NCBI GenBank assembly: GCA_900542765.1
Contig: UQOX01000024.1
Coordinates: forward strand, 1 to 38,187
Length of the DNA: 38,187 nt
DNA from: an uncultured Porphyromonadaceae bacterium
Lineage (GTDB): Bacteria; Bacteroidota; Bacteroidia; Bacteroidales; UBA11471
Reading direction: 5' to 3'
Positions 9,335 through 19,783 of the stretch are shown piece after piece. A program made the translations under genes and the position numbers. The stretch's first letter is position 1. Every line of letters begins with the position of its first letter. The notes under the pieces were generated by a model that saw only the letters and a list, made by a program, of their open reading frames with translations, did no database searches and was not told the origin of the DNA.

Positions 9335-11596
9335 TTATTTGCGGCGTTTGTGCCGGCGAGCCATTTTCAGCCCGAAGTCTCTCGGTGAGAGCCCTTTGCC
9401 GGGTTTCGGCTTCGGCGTGCGGGTCGGTGACGTGGCGGTGGTGTGGGAGAGGGCGCGTTCTTCGAGGGCGAAGTCGATTTGCCGGCGCTCCATGTCGACG
9501 CGGGCAATGACGATGCGCAGCGGGTCGCCGAGGCAGTATTGCCGGCGGGTGCGGTGACCGACCAGGCGGTAGTTTTTCTCGTCGAACTCGTAATAGTCGT
9601 CGTCGAGGTCGCGCATGGGAATGAGCCCTTCGCATTTGTTCTCGTCGATTTCGACATACAGCCCGCGGTCGGAGATGCCCGAGATGGTGCCGTCATAGAC
9701 CTGTCCCAACCGTTCGCTGAGGAACTCGGCCTGCTTGTATTTGATGGAGGCGCGCTCGGCATTGGCCGCCAGCTGTTCCATGTCGGAGGCGTGTTCGCAT
9801 TTCTCTTCGAGTTTCTCTTTGTCGACGGCACGACCTTGGTTGAGGTAGCGTTCGAGCAGGCGGTGCACCATCATGTCGGGGTAGCGGCGTATGGGAGAGG
9901 TGAAATGGGTGTAGTAGTCAAATGCCAGTCCGTAGTGCCCGATGTTGTCGGTCGTGTAGACGGCTTTGGCCATGGTGCGTATGGTGAGGGTCGAGATGAG
10001 GTTTTCTTCGGGACGGTTGTGTATCTCGCTGAGCATCTGATTGATGGAGTTGGTGATTTCGGCCCGGGTGCCCGAGGCTTTGAGTTGCAGTCCCAGCCGG
10101 CGCACAAACTCCGACAGGGTGGCCATCTTCTCGGGGTCGGGGTTGTCGTGCACGCGGTAGACAAATGGTTTCGGCGTTTTCCCTTTGGGAACGCGACCTA
10201 TCGTTTCGGCCACCGTGCGGTTGGCCAGCAGCATGAATTCCTCGATGAGTTTGTTGGCCTCTTTCGACACTTTGTTGTAGACGCTGATGGGGCGTCCTTT
10301 CTCGTCGATGACAAATTTCATTTCCTGGCGGTCGAAGTCGATGGCTCCGTGGGCAAAACGCTGTTTGCGCAGGGCTGCCGCCAGACGGTTGAGCGTGAGT
10401 ATCTCCCGGGCGCAGTCGCCTTGTCCCGTTTCGATGACCTGTTGTGCCTCCTCGTAGGCGAAACGGCGGTCGGAGCGGATTACCGTGCGGGCGATGTGCG
10501 ATTGTTTCACCTTGCCGTTGTCGTCGAGGGTGAAGATGACCGAGAAGCAGAGTTTCTCTTCGTCGGGGCGCAGCGAGCAGATGTGGTTGCAGAGCCGTTC
10601 GGGGAGCATGGGCACCGTGCGGTCGACCAGGTAGACCGAGGTGGCTCGCTGGTAGGCTTCCTGGTCGATGGGGCTTCCTTCTTTGACGTAGTGGGTCACA
10701 TCGGCGATGTGCACGCCCACTTCCCAGTCTCCGTCGGGGAGTTGGCGCAGGGAGAGGGCGTCGTCGAAGTCTTTGGCGTCGGCCGGGTCGATGGTGAATG
10801 TCGTGACGCTGCGGAAGTCTTCGCGTCGGGCTATTTCGTCGGCCGGGATTGTCTCTTCGATTTTGTCGGCCAACTGTTCGAGTTCTTCGGGGTAACGGGT
10901 GGGGAGGCCAAACTCGGCGAGAATGGCGTGCATCTCGGTGTCGTTCTCGCCGCTCTTGCCGAGTATTTCCATGATTTCGCCTTGTGGACTGGCGTTATAC
11001 ATGGGCCAGTCGGTGAGGCGCACCACGACTTTTTCGCCTTCCTGCGCGCCCTGTGTGAGGCGTGCCGGGACGTAGACGCAGTGGTCGAATGTGCGGCTGT
11101 CGACCCACAGCACCGTTTCGCGGGGACCGATTTTTTCGACCCGTCCCACGATTTGCTGGGCACCGTTGCGTCGGGTGATGTCGGTGACTTCGGCTTCGCC
11201 GCTGTATTTGCCGCGGTTGATGAGCAGATACTCGACCGTGTCGCCCGAGAGGGCGTGGCGGGCGTTGCTCTCGCTCACGGCGACGGGGTCGCCTCCGTTG
11301 TCGGGGGTGATTGAGAGCCGGTGGTGGTTGCGCACGAACGTGCCGGTGAGGAAGAGGTCGGCCACGTTGCGGCGGTAGCGTCCCGGCCCTTCTTGCAGGA
11401 GGAATCCTTCCTTTGCCATGTTGTCCAACAGCACGACGACTTCGCGTTTCTGCATCTCGTTTTTGGCGCCCACCCGTCGGGCTATCTGTCGGGGGTTGTA
11501 GACCGTGCGGAAGTTTTCGTTGAACAGGTCCCTGATGTGCTCGGCAAAGGGCTTGGTGGCTTTGACTTCGGGGCGTAGTTTGCGATGTTTGACCAT
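9335..11596 (-). CDS. rnr: Ribonuclease R
   Basis: A 753-residue 3'-5' exoribonuclease that degrades structured RNA. Domain order: an N-terminal winged-helix-like segment (about 15-80), cold-shock-type RNA-binding domains, the RNB catalytic domain with the metal-binding Asp cluster in [12 protein letters not shown], an S1 domain near the C-terminus ([17 protein letters not shown]), and a short basic tail (RRHKRRK). I start it at the ATG at 11596 ([12 protein letters not shown]); reading further upstream adds a non-conserved, cysteine- and proline-containing stretch. It heads the rnr-parE-coaD-peptidase set. I found no consensus promoter in the gap to gyrB. Confidence 0.93.
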   Translation of the reverse strand: MVKHRKLRPEVKATKPFAEHIRDLFNENFRTVYNPRQIARRVGAKNEMQKREVVVLLDNMAKEGFLLQEGPGRYRRNVADLFLTGTFVRNHHRLSITPDNGGDPVAVSESNARHALSGDTVEYLLINRGKYSGEAEVTDITRRNGAQQIVGRVEKIGPRETVLWVDSRTFDHCVYVPARLTQGAQEGEKVVVRLTDWPMYNASPQGEIMEILGKSGENDTEMHAILAEFGLPTRYPEELEQLADKIEETIPADEIARREDFRSVTTFTIDPADAKDFDDALSLRQLPDGDWEVGVHIADVTHYVKEGSPIDQEAYQRATSVYLVDRTVPMLPERLCNHICSLRPDEEKLCFSVIFTLDDNGKVKQSHIARTVIRSDRRFAYEEAQQVIETGQGDCAREILTLNRLAAALRKQRFAHGAIDFDRQEMKFVIDEKGRPISVYNKVSKEANKLIEEFMLLANRTVAETIGRVPKGKTPKPFVYRVHDNPDPEKMATLSEFVRRLGLQLKASGTRAEITNSINQMLSEIHNRPEENLISTLTIRTMAKAVYTTDNIGHYGLAFDYYTHFTSPIRRYPDMMVHRLLERYLNQGRAVDKEKLEEKCEHASDMEQLAANAERASIKYKQAEFLSERLGQVYDGTISGISDRGLYVEIDENKCEGLIPMRDLDDDYYEFDEKNYRLVGHRTRRQYCLGDPLRIVIARVDMERRQIDFALEERALSHTTATSPTRTPKPKPGKGLSPRDFGLKMARRHKRRK

Positions 11597-11791
11597 GGCT
11601 GTTGGCGTTGTTGGTGGTTGGTTGTGCAAATTTCCCTTTCCGGGAATATTCTTGGCTTTATGTTTTTGGCATCGGTGTGCTTTGTAGCGCTTGGCGCAAA
11701 CCTCTTCGGGGGTAGAAGCCCGGTTTCTGTTTCCGGGGCTTGGCCGTCGTGCTTGCACCGTGTGCGGCGTGCGGGGTCTCTTTTTAGCAGA

Positions 11792-11821
11792 CAGCCCGGT
11801 CGTCGCAAGGCGGCCGGGCTG
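11792..11821. other. Hairpin in the gyrB-rnr gap
   Basis: A perfect 8-bp inverted repeat (CAGCCCGG / CCGGGCTG) with a 14-nt loop sits 50 bases past the gyrB stop. No clear T-run follows on the minus strand, so it is either a weak terminator or an mRNA-stabilising hairpin. Otherwise the 273-bp gap (11597-11869) shows nothing I can name. Confidence 0.45.
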
Positions 11822-11869
11822 CTCGTTTCTGCCTCGATAGTGGGGCGTGAAGGGTTTTGCGCGCCCGAC

Positions 11870-13849
<1,980 letters not shown>

Positions 13850-13949
13850 TTAATTCTGTTTGAATGGTGTTTTCCTGTCCTGCAAGGTTGGCAACGGCCG
13901 TCTCTTGCAGGGTGGCGGAGTCGGGCCGCAAAGGCGGAAAACCTCACGA

Positions 13950-13957
13950 CAAAGATA
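13950..13957 (-). promoter_or_regulatory. Likely -7 element of the gyrB promoter
   Basis: TATCTTTG on the minus strand fits TAnnTTTG; the -33 region has TTTC rather than TTTG. The predicted leader of about 105 nt contains a perfect 8-bp inverted repeat (CCTGCAAG at 13879-13886, CTTGCAGG at 13904-13911). I see no gene in the rest of the gap up to the tRNA terminator. Confidence 0.5.
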
Positions 13958-14107
13958 ATAAAAAAACTCGGTGTGGGGAAATTTTTAGCAATCTTTTCGA
14001 TGTGTCGATGAGGGAGGATTGCCGGGAAAAAGCCGGGTGGCGTGACAGATTGTGCCGTGTGCGGCCGTGTGCGGGGAGGCGGGGTATTGTGCCGAGGTGC
14101 CGATACG

Positions 14108-14136
14108 AAAAAAGCGTTGAGGATTTCCTCAACGCT
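14108..14136 (-). terminator. Terminator of the tRNA-Glu / rpsT / tRNA-Glu unit
   Basis: Minus strand: a 10-bp perfect stem (AGCGTTGAGG / CCTCAACGCT), a 4-nt loop and a T-run, immediately downstream of the left tRNA-Glu. Confidence 0.88.
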
Positions 14137-14139
14137 GGG

Positions 14140-14211
14140 TAGCCCATAGGGGAATCGAACCCCTCTTTCAAGAATGAAAATCTTGCGTCCTAGCCGATAG
14201 ACGAATGGGCC
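14140..14211 (-). tRNA. tRNA-Glu (anticodon TTC), left copy
   Basis: A 72-nt cloverleaf. The acceptor GGCCCAT pairs with ATGGGCT (G-T closing pair); the anticodon arm is CAAGA-TTTTCAT-TCTTG with anticodon TTC; the T arm is AGGGG-TTCGATT-CCCCT. CCA is not encoded. It is identical to the copy at 14565-14636. Confidence 0.95.
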
Positions 14212-14273
14212 ATGATTACCGCCTCGGTGCGAAGCGGTCGGCGTGCAACCTCACCACGGAGGTGCCTGCGGTA

Positions 14274-14525
14274 TCAGAGCTTGTTGATGTGCAAAGCCAG
14301 TTTCGACTTCAAGTTGCTGGCTTTGTTTTTGTGAATCACATTTCTCTTAGCCAACTTGTCGAGCATCGACGAAACTTGGCGGTACAATGCGGTGGCATCG
14401 TCCTTCACGGTCATGGCGCGGAGTTTGCGCACGGCGTTGCGGGCGGTTTTAGCGTAGTATCTGTTGCGCAAGTTTCTGGTTTGCGTCTGTCTGATTCTCT
14501 TGATGGATGATTGATGATTTGCCAT
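14274..14525 (-). CDS. rpsT: 30S ribosomal protein S20
   Basis: An 83-residue, strongly basic primary 16S rRNA-binding protein of the small subunit. The N-terminus [17 protein letters not shown] and the C-terminal helix with [16 protein letters not shown] are typical of S20. The length is normal. It lies between two identical tRNA-Glu genes on the same strand, 39 bases downstream of one and 62 bases upstream of the other, with one consensus promoter before the set and one terminator after it. It is thus probably transcribed with the tRNAs and released by tRNA processing. Confidence 0.96.
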   Translation of the reverse strand: MANHQSSIKRIRQTQTRNLRNRYYAKTARNAVRKLRAMTVKDDATALYRQVSSMLDKLAKRNVIHKNKASNLKSKLALHINKL

Positions 14526-14564
14526 TCAATAAATCTCCTTTAATTTTTTTTTGTTTCTGATTGG

Positions 14565-14636
14565 TAGCCCATAGGGGAATCGAACCCCTCTTTCAAGAAT
14601 GAAAATCTTGCGTCCTAGCCGATAGACGAATGGGCC
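14565..14636 (-). tRNA. tRNA-Glu (anticodon TTC), right copy
   Basis: Identical over 72 nt to the copy at 14140-14211, with the same cloverleaf and no encoded CCA. It is the first gene of the unit, about 55 bases after the promoter. Confidence 0.95.
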
Positions 14637-14689
14637 GTTTTCCGTAAATCCCTATCAATGAAAGAGGAGGGTTTCCGAAAATGCGAGTG

Positions 14690-14720
14690 CAAATATAGAG
14701 CTGTTTTTTGAATTGGCAAA
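14690..14720 (-). promoter_or_regulatory. Promoter of the tRNA-Glu / rpsT / tRNA-Glu unit
   Basis: Minus strand: TTTG (14720-14717), a 19-bp spacer, TATATTTG (14697-14690), an exact consensus match. The predicted start is near 14684, about 48 bases before the right tRNA-Glu. Confidence 0.85.
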
Positions 14721-14797
14721 ATATTTGGAGGAAAAATTGCCTTTCTCCTTTTTTTGTCCCAAATTTGTGTCTTCTAACGGCACTTTTTTACGCCAAT

Positions 14798-15523
14798 ATG
14801 CAAGTAAAAACCCGGGGTATCGTGTTGCACACGGTCGCCTACAACGACAAGATGTCGATCGTGCAGGTCTATACCGCGCAGTTCGGGCGCGCCGCTTATC
14901 TCTTGCCCCAGTCGCACGGCCGGCGGTCGCGGGCCCTGCGCCCTCTTTTCGCTCCATTCTCTTATCTCGAAATCGACTCCGAGGCGCGCCCCGGCCAGGA
15001 TATATTCCGTTTGCGCGACGTGCGTCCCGTCGAGGTGTGGAACCACATCTACGGCGACCCGGTGAAGACGGCCGTGGCTTTGTTCCTCTCCGAGGTGCTC
15101 ACCCGCCTGTTTCGGGAGCCCGAGGCCAATCCCCCGTTTTTCGACTTCCTCACCCAGTCGATACGCCTTTTCGACTTGATGGAAGAGGGGAAGGCCAATT
15201 TCCACCTTTGGTTCCTGCTCCGCCTTTCGGGCTTTTTGGGTTTCCTGCCCAACACCGAGCAATATGCCGAAGGGGCTTTTTTCGACATGCTCGACGGCGT
15301 TTTCGTCACCCGGGCTCCTGCGCACCCCCATTTCCTGCTGCCCGACGAGGCTTCGGCGTTTGCCCGGCTCATGCGCATGAACACGCACAACATGAGCCTC
15401 TTCCGTTTCTCGCGCGACGAGCGGCGTGCCGTGCTCCAACACATCATCGACTACTACCGCCTGCATCAGCCCGACCTGCCCGAGATACGCTCGCTCGAAG
15501 TCATGCAGCAGCTCTTCGACTGA
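14798..15523 (+). CDS. recO: DNA repair protein RecO
   Basis: A 241-residue recombination mediator that loads RecA with RecR and binds single-stranded DNA and SSB. The N-terminal OB-fold is recognisable (MQVKTRGIVLHTVAYNDKMS, YTAQFGRAAYLLPQ), followed by an all-helical C-terminal half (FLSEVLTRLFRE, HLWFLLRLSGFLGF). It lacks the zinc-binding cysteines of some RecO proteins, as is common in Bacteroidota. The ATG at 14798 gives the typical N-terminus; extending upstream adds residues that would overlap the divergent tRNA promoter. I saw no clear consensus promoter for it. Confidence 0.9.
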   Translation: MQVKTRGIVLHTVAYNDKMSIVQVYTAQFGRAAYLLPQSHGRRSRALRPLFAPFSYLEIDSEARPGQDIFRLRDVRPVEVWNHIYGDPVKTAVALFLSEVLTRLFREPEANPPFFDFLTQSIRLFDLMEEGKANFHLWFLLRLSGFLGFLPNTEQYAEGAFFDMLDGVFVTRAPAHPHFLLPDEASAFARLMRMNTHNMSLFRFSRDERRAVLQHIIDYYRLHQPDLPEIRSLEVMQQLFD

Positions 15524-15641
15524 CGCCGGCCCGCTGCCCATCGGTCGTGCGGGGTCCACACTCCCCTTCTCGTGCCGGAGTCGCCTCTGCCGTGCCGGTC
15601 TTTTCCCTGCGTTTTGCCGTGAGCAAGTCGGCCGGCCGAAA

Positions 15642-15673
15642 TTTGGAAAAGTATGTCAAAAGTCCTACCTTTG
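15642..15673 (+). promoter_or_regulatory. Promoter of tRNA-Arg
   Basis: TTTG (15642-15645), a 20-bp spacer, TACCTTTG (15666-15673). Predicted start near 15679, about a dozen bases before the mature tRNA 5' end. Confidence 0.85.
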
Positions 15674-15690
15674 TCGCTTGAATTGCTTCT

Positions 15691-15762
15691 GCTCTTGTAG
15701 TTCAATGGATAGAACGGAAGTTTCCTAAACTTTAAATCCGGGTTCGATTCCCGGCGAGAGTA
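15691..15762 (+). tRNA. tRNA-Arg (anticodon CCT)
   Basis: A 72-nt cloverleaf. The acceptor GCTCTTG pairs with CGAGAGT; the anticodon arm GAAGT-TTCCTAA-ACTTT gives anticodon CCT (reads AGG); the T arm is CCGGG-TTCGATT-CCCGG; discriminator A. CCA is not encoded. Confidence 0.94.
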
Positions 15763-15767
15763 CTTCC

Positions 15768-15805
15768 TTGCCTGTCGATGCGGCGTGTCGGCAGGCAATT
15801 TTATT
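15768..15805 (+). terminator. Terminator of tRNA-Arg
   Basis: An 11-bp stem (TTGCCTGTCGA with TCGGCAGGCAA, one G-T pair) followed by TTTTATT. The T-tract overlaps the stop codon of the convergent gene at 15801-17219. Confidence 0.8.
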
Positions 15806-17219
15806 GTCTGCGCGGGCGCATCACTTCTTGATATAATCGTTCATACTCCTTAAAGCAGGGGTGTTGAAATGCGTCGACCATGCAATAAAGACTTTCCATC
15901 TTTGTCAGGGGTTGGGTCTTCCATCTGTTACGGGCCGGGAAGAGTCGCGATAAGTCGCCGAATTTTTCAAAGAGGGCGTCGACGTCGTTTGCCGCTCCGT
16001 AGATGACCAGTTTGTGGGGCGGCGTGATGTTTTTATCGAGAAACGGTACCCACTTGTTCCAAAGGTTTCTTGAAGTTCGGTACAAATCCCAAATGATGAC
16101 GCTGGGTCGAGATTTCACTTTATGGGCACGGAAATCTCTTGCCGACCGCTTCAAGTCACTGTCGAACAGGTCCACAAGAGGCATTCCCGGGTACAGATCA
16201 TGCATGATGTGGGACAGAATGTGAACACTCCGTTCTGAATCGTCGATTAGGCACAGGCGGTCGGGCGTTGCCACGTCGGGGTTGTTCAGTGAGGAGAGAA
16301 TCTTCTTCTTGATGGCCTTGCAGCCATATAATTGGAGCGACTTGTGCTTGTGTAGGTGATAATAAATCGAGTCGCCCGAAATATATTCGACCAGTGGCGC
16401 TTTCATCTTTTTCGCGCCGTTGCATTGCAGGTGGACAAAGGGGCGGTCGTTATGGTACAAGACGAAATGGCTCTTTCCGTGGGGTATGCCGTGAGGGGGC
16501 ACGAACGACAACTGTTCGGACTGCTGTTGGCATATGTCTTCGATGGTTTCCATCAGCAACAACCCTTCATCGAAGATGCGCAGGTCAAACTTCTCCGTGT
16601 CGGGGTTGGGCCTGTGGTCGAGGCTCACGGTCAATTCATAGAGCGGGAAGTCGCCCACCATCATCAGATAGCTGGGATAGTGACGCCGAAATCCGCTTTT
16701 CCGTTCGTGCGGAGCGATGTAACGAATCGCGCAATCCGACAAACGGGGGCGTGGCAACGATTGACCATGGGGCAGAAGGGAAAAATCGAACCGATAGCAC
16801 CCCGCAAATTCCTTGATGAAAGGGGTAAACTTCTTATTGGGAAGGACGTTCCCGAGGAGTATGAAATAGAGGCCGCAAGGAAGTTCCAAACCTCCCAGCT
16901 TGAATTCTAAAACATCTTTATATTCATCACCCCCTTTTACGACCCGGTGCCAGATGGGATTTCGCTCTCCTACCTTGTATATGCCTGCGAATATCTTGTT
17001 TTGTCCATAGGCGTCTATGGTTCCTATCATGTGCAATTCAAATTCAAAACCTTTTACCGAGGTTTCTCCCTCGTTGCAAATTATTTTGACAACCTCGTAC
17101 TGCCGGTAGAAAAAAGGAGACATTATCGAAAAAAATTGGTAAGCCGGGTCCTTTTGTATAAAAGGAATCCGATAAGTGCCATCTTGACTTGCGTATTCGC
17201 ACATTTTGAAGCCGCCCAT
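15801..17219 (-). CDS. Uncharacterised protein with a receiver-like C-terminal region
   Basis: I do not recognise this 472-residue protein as a named family. The first 310 residues look beta-rich and soluble, without a signal peptide or membrane segment. From about residue 320 the order of elements resembles a response-regulator receiver domain: acidic DD at 326-327 after a hydrophobic strand (LCLIDDS), Asp378 after another (VIIWDLYRTS), a strand LVIYGAA near 404-410, and Lys434-x2-Pro437 near the end. This suggests a degenerate or atypical receiver; no kinase or DNA-binding output domain is visible. The start could be the ATG at 17219 or at 17204. It has its own promoter on the far side of a leader hairpin. 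It lies next to the CRISPR array but reads away from it, so a link to CRISPR is unproven. Confidence 0.65.
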   Translation of the reverse strand: MGGFKMCEYASQDGTYRIPFIQKDPAYQFFSIMSPFFYRQYEVVKIICNEGETSVKGFEFELHMIGTIDAYGQNKIFAGIYKVGERNPIWHRVVKGGDEYKDVLEFKLGGLELPCGLYFILLGNVLPNKKFTPFIKEFAGCYRFDFSLLPHGQSLPRPRLSDCAIRYIAPHERKSGFRRHYPSYLMMVGDFPLYELTVSLDHRPNPDTEKFDLRIFDEGLLLMETIEDICQQQSEQLSFVPPHGIPHGKSHFVLYHNDRPFVHLQCNGAKKMKAPLVEYISGDSIYYHLHKHKSLQLYGCKAIKKKILSSLNNPDVATPDRLCLIDDSERSVHILSHIMHDLYPGMPLVDLFDSDLKRSARDFRAHKVKSRPSVIIWDLYRTSRNLWNKWVPFLDKNITPPHKLVIYGAANDVDALFEKFGDLSRLFPARNRWKTQPLTKMESLYCMVDAFQHPCFKEYERLYQEVMRPRRQ

Positions 17220-17291
17220 GGTATCTTGTCTATTTATCGATCTGAGGTAATTTGATGGCCGAGGTTTATTCTCCGGGTTTTGCGATACAAA

Positions 17292-17314
17292 CAAAGAGGC
17301 CGAACGCCTCTTTG
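17292..17314. other. Hairpin in the leader of the receiver-like gene
   Basis: A perfect 9-bp stem (CAAAGAGGC / GCCTCTTTG) with a 5-nt loop. On the minus strand it is followed by TTTGTATCG, making it terminator-like, and it lies between the promoter (17361-17390) and the ATG at 17219. It could act as an attenuator. Confidence 0.5.
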
Positions 17315-17360
17315 CCCAACTCAAATGTCCCGGCCAGCGGCCCGATCGCGAGTTGTATTG

Positions 17361-17390
17361 CAAATATAATGATATTTTCTTATAAACAAA
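17361..17390 (-). promoter_or_regulatory. Promoter of the receiver-like gene
   Basis: Minus strand: TTTG (17390-17387), an 18-bp spacer, TATATTTG (17368-17361). Predicted start near 17355; the leader is about 135 nt. Confidence 0.7.
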
Positions 17391-17420
17391 TATTTTATGG
17401 CAAAAATGACTCCCGGGCCC

Positions 17421-17468
17421 TCCTGCACGGGAACCGGCACGATGTTGGTGCAGGAAGCGGTGTGCCGG
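17421..17468. repeat. Interleaved inverted repeats upstream of the CRISPR array
   Basis: TCCTGCAC (17421-17428) pairs with GTGCAGGA (17448-17455), and CCGGCAC (17434-17440) pairs with GTGCCGG (17462-17468). The order a-b-a'-b' could form a pseudoknot in RNA, or two alternative hairpins. It is GC-rich in an otherwise AT-rich gap. The rest of 17220-17526 holds only the promoter and leader hairpin described above. Confidence 0.5.
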
Positions 17469-17526
17469 GCGGACGCCAACGCATACAAGTGAAGCACCGA
17501 TTTTCAAAAATCACAGGTGTGTGACC

Positions 17527-17574
17527 GTTGTAAATTGCTTCCCGAAATTGTATCTTTGTTCTACCGAATACAGC
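17527..17574 (+). repeat. Degenerate terminal repeat (repeat 1)
   Basis: Compared with the consensus it has two substitutions and one inserted base around positions 15-18 (CTTCCCGAAATTG instead of CTTTCAAAATTG). Everything else is unchanged, including GTTG at 17527-17530 and TATCTTTG at 17551-17558. The insertion changes the distance between them from 19 to 20 bp. Confidence 0.9.
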
Positions 17575-19783
17575 ACTCGCAAGCCATGTTTATGCTTGCC
17601 ACCCGTTGTAAATTGCTTTCAAAATTGTATCTTTGTTCTACCGAATACAGCTGCAACAACGACGAAGACAGTGTCTACATAGTTGTAAATTGCTTTCAAA
17701 ATTGTATCTTTGTTCTACCGAATACAGCTCTCTTTGCGGTAAAACGAGATATAGATGGGTTGTAAATTGCTTTCAAAATTGTATCTTTGTTCTACCGAAT
17801 ACAGCCCCTCCGACGATTTGCGTAACTGGGGTAATGTTGTAAATTGCTTTCAAAATTGTATCTTTGTTCTACCGAATACAGCAGACAACGTAGGCACATC
17901 GACCACTGCGGGTTGTAAATTGCTTTCAAAATTGTATCTTTGTTCTACCGAATACAGCTTGGCTCTTCGCAAATTGCACCGTCAAGTCGTTGTAAATTGC
18001 TTTCAAAATTGTATCTTTGTTCTACCGAATACAGCACTGTATTCTTGCAGGTGTTACAAGTCCGAGTTGTAAATTGCTTTCAAAATTGTATCTTTGTTCT
18101 ACCGAATACAGCGCAGAGTTCCAAAGAAAGATGATTTCCGGCGTTGTAAATTGCTTTCAAAATTGTATCTTTGTTCTACCGAATACAGCTAATTACCAAA
18201 AATATAATCTTTGTTTTGGTTGTAAATTGCTTTCAAAATTGTATCTTTGTTCTACCGAATACAGCGAAAACCACCAAGAGTAGACATTATTGCCTGTTGT
18301 AAATTGCTTTCAAAATTGTATCTTTGTTCTACCGAATACAGCTCACAAAACATGGGTATAGCGAACGCCGCTGTTGTAAATTGCTTTCAAAATTGTATCT
18401 TTGTTCTACCGAATACAGCAGACAATCATTACTTGACGCATACGACGCCGTTGTAAATTGCTTTCAAAATTGTATCTTTGTTCTACCGAATACAGCAATA
18501 TGATTATACATGGGAAAAACTTTCTGTTGTAAATTGCTTTCAAAATTGTATCTTTGTTCTACCGAATACAGCCGATTCCTTTGCATTGATGTATGATATT
18601 ATGTTGTAAATTGCTTTCAAAATTGTATCTTTGTTCTACCGAATACAGCTCATTGATGGAAGAGACGGACGAAAATGAGTTGTAAATTGCTTTCAAAATT
18701 GTATCTTTGTTCTACCGAATACAGCTTGTCGGCTCAGAACCTTCGGTATCAAGAGGTTGTAAATTGCTTTCAAAATTGTATCTTTGTTCTACCGAATACA
18801 GCTTCTTGCAACCATTTAATGGCAGCAGAATGTTGTAAATTGCTTTCAAAATTGTATCTTTGTTCTACCGAATACAGCCCCAGTTGGTAGCTTTACTTGA
18901 TGGGTTTGTTGTAAATTGCTTTCAAAATTGTATCTTTGTTCTACCGAATACAGCTCAATACCAGATGTATCAAACCATTCTTGGGTTGTAAATTGCTTTC
19001 AAAATTGTATCTTTGTTCTACCGAATACAGCAATTAAAAGAGTTATTTGCCGTATGGAAGGTTGTAAATTGCTTTCAAAATTGTATCTTTGTTCTACCGA
19101 ATACAGCAAAGTTCTTTTTCCTTGACCTCTTGCTCTCGTTGTAAATTGCTTTCAAAATTGTATCTTTGTTCTACCGAATACAGCGAAGAGACAGAATATG
19201 AAACTTTATACCAGTTGTAAATTGCTTTCAAAATTGTATCTTTGTTCTACCGAATACAGCAATGCCAATTAAGGGGCAATTGGGGATTTAGTTGTAAATT
19301 GCTTTCAAAATTGTATCTTTGTTCTACCGAATACAGCAGAATCCGGCAATACTGTTTGCGACATTACGTTGTAAATTGCTTTCAAAATTGTATCTTTGTT
19401 CTACCGAATACAGCCGGACGAAAACGAAGACTTGGAATATAAGAGTTGTAAATTGCTTTCAAAATTGTATCTTTGTTCTACCGAATACAGCAGCAATTAA
19501 CTTTACTGTTTAATGCAAAGTGTTGTAAATTGCTTTCAAAATTGTATCTTTGTTCTACCGAATACAGCAAAGTTATGAATTTAATGTTCCACACGCAGGT
19601 TGTAAATTGCTTTCAAAATTGTATCTTTGTTCTACCGAATACAGCCTATCGCGTGCCTATATTGAGCCTCCATATGTTGTAAATTGCTTTCAAAATTGTA
19701 TCTTTGTTCTACCGAATACAGCTTATGAGGTATTTATACCAATTATTTTCGAGTTGTAAATTGCTTTCAAAATTGTATCTTTG
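17527..19783 (+). promoter_or_regulatory. Promoter elements inside every CRISPR repeat
   Basis: Each repeat has GTTG at positions 1-4 and TATCTTTG at positions 24-31, separated by 19 bp (20 in repeat 1). This matches the -33/-7 layout seen at other promoters in this window, for example cas9 and tracrRNA; only the first T of TTTG is replaced by G, as also at the mntP promoter. Predicted transcription starts at about repeat position 35-39 and runs into the next spacer. For a typical unit, repeat 2, the elements are at 17605-17608 and 17628-17635. Promoter activity is inferred; the sequence match is direct. Confidence 0.6.

Noticed and set aside
9443..11314. A long plus-strand open frame opposite rnr
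   Set aside because: It is the antisense shadow of a GC-rich gene: no family features, and the minus-strand protein is an unmistakable RNase R. The same holds for long frames opposite cas9, parE, gyrB, pckA and the MG2 gene.
11597..11758. Upstream-extended start of rnr
   Set aside because: The added 54 residues are not like RNase R and the ATG at 11596 gives the family N-terminus.
17292..17368. The promoter plus hairpin left of the array as the tracrRNA gene
   Set aside because: It has no complementarity to the repeat; the true antirepeat is at 24701-24723.
15691..17526. tRNA-Arg as the edge of a genomic island that carries the CRISPR locus
   Set aside because: No integrase and no second copy of the tRNA 3' end was seen in the window; base composition of the cas genes looks like that of their neighbours.
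17517..19759. Many short open frames inside the CRISPR array with the same repeated peptide
   Set aside because: They only translate the 47-bp repeat and its 77-bp period; spacers vary freely and no start signal is present.
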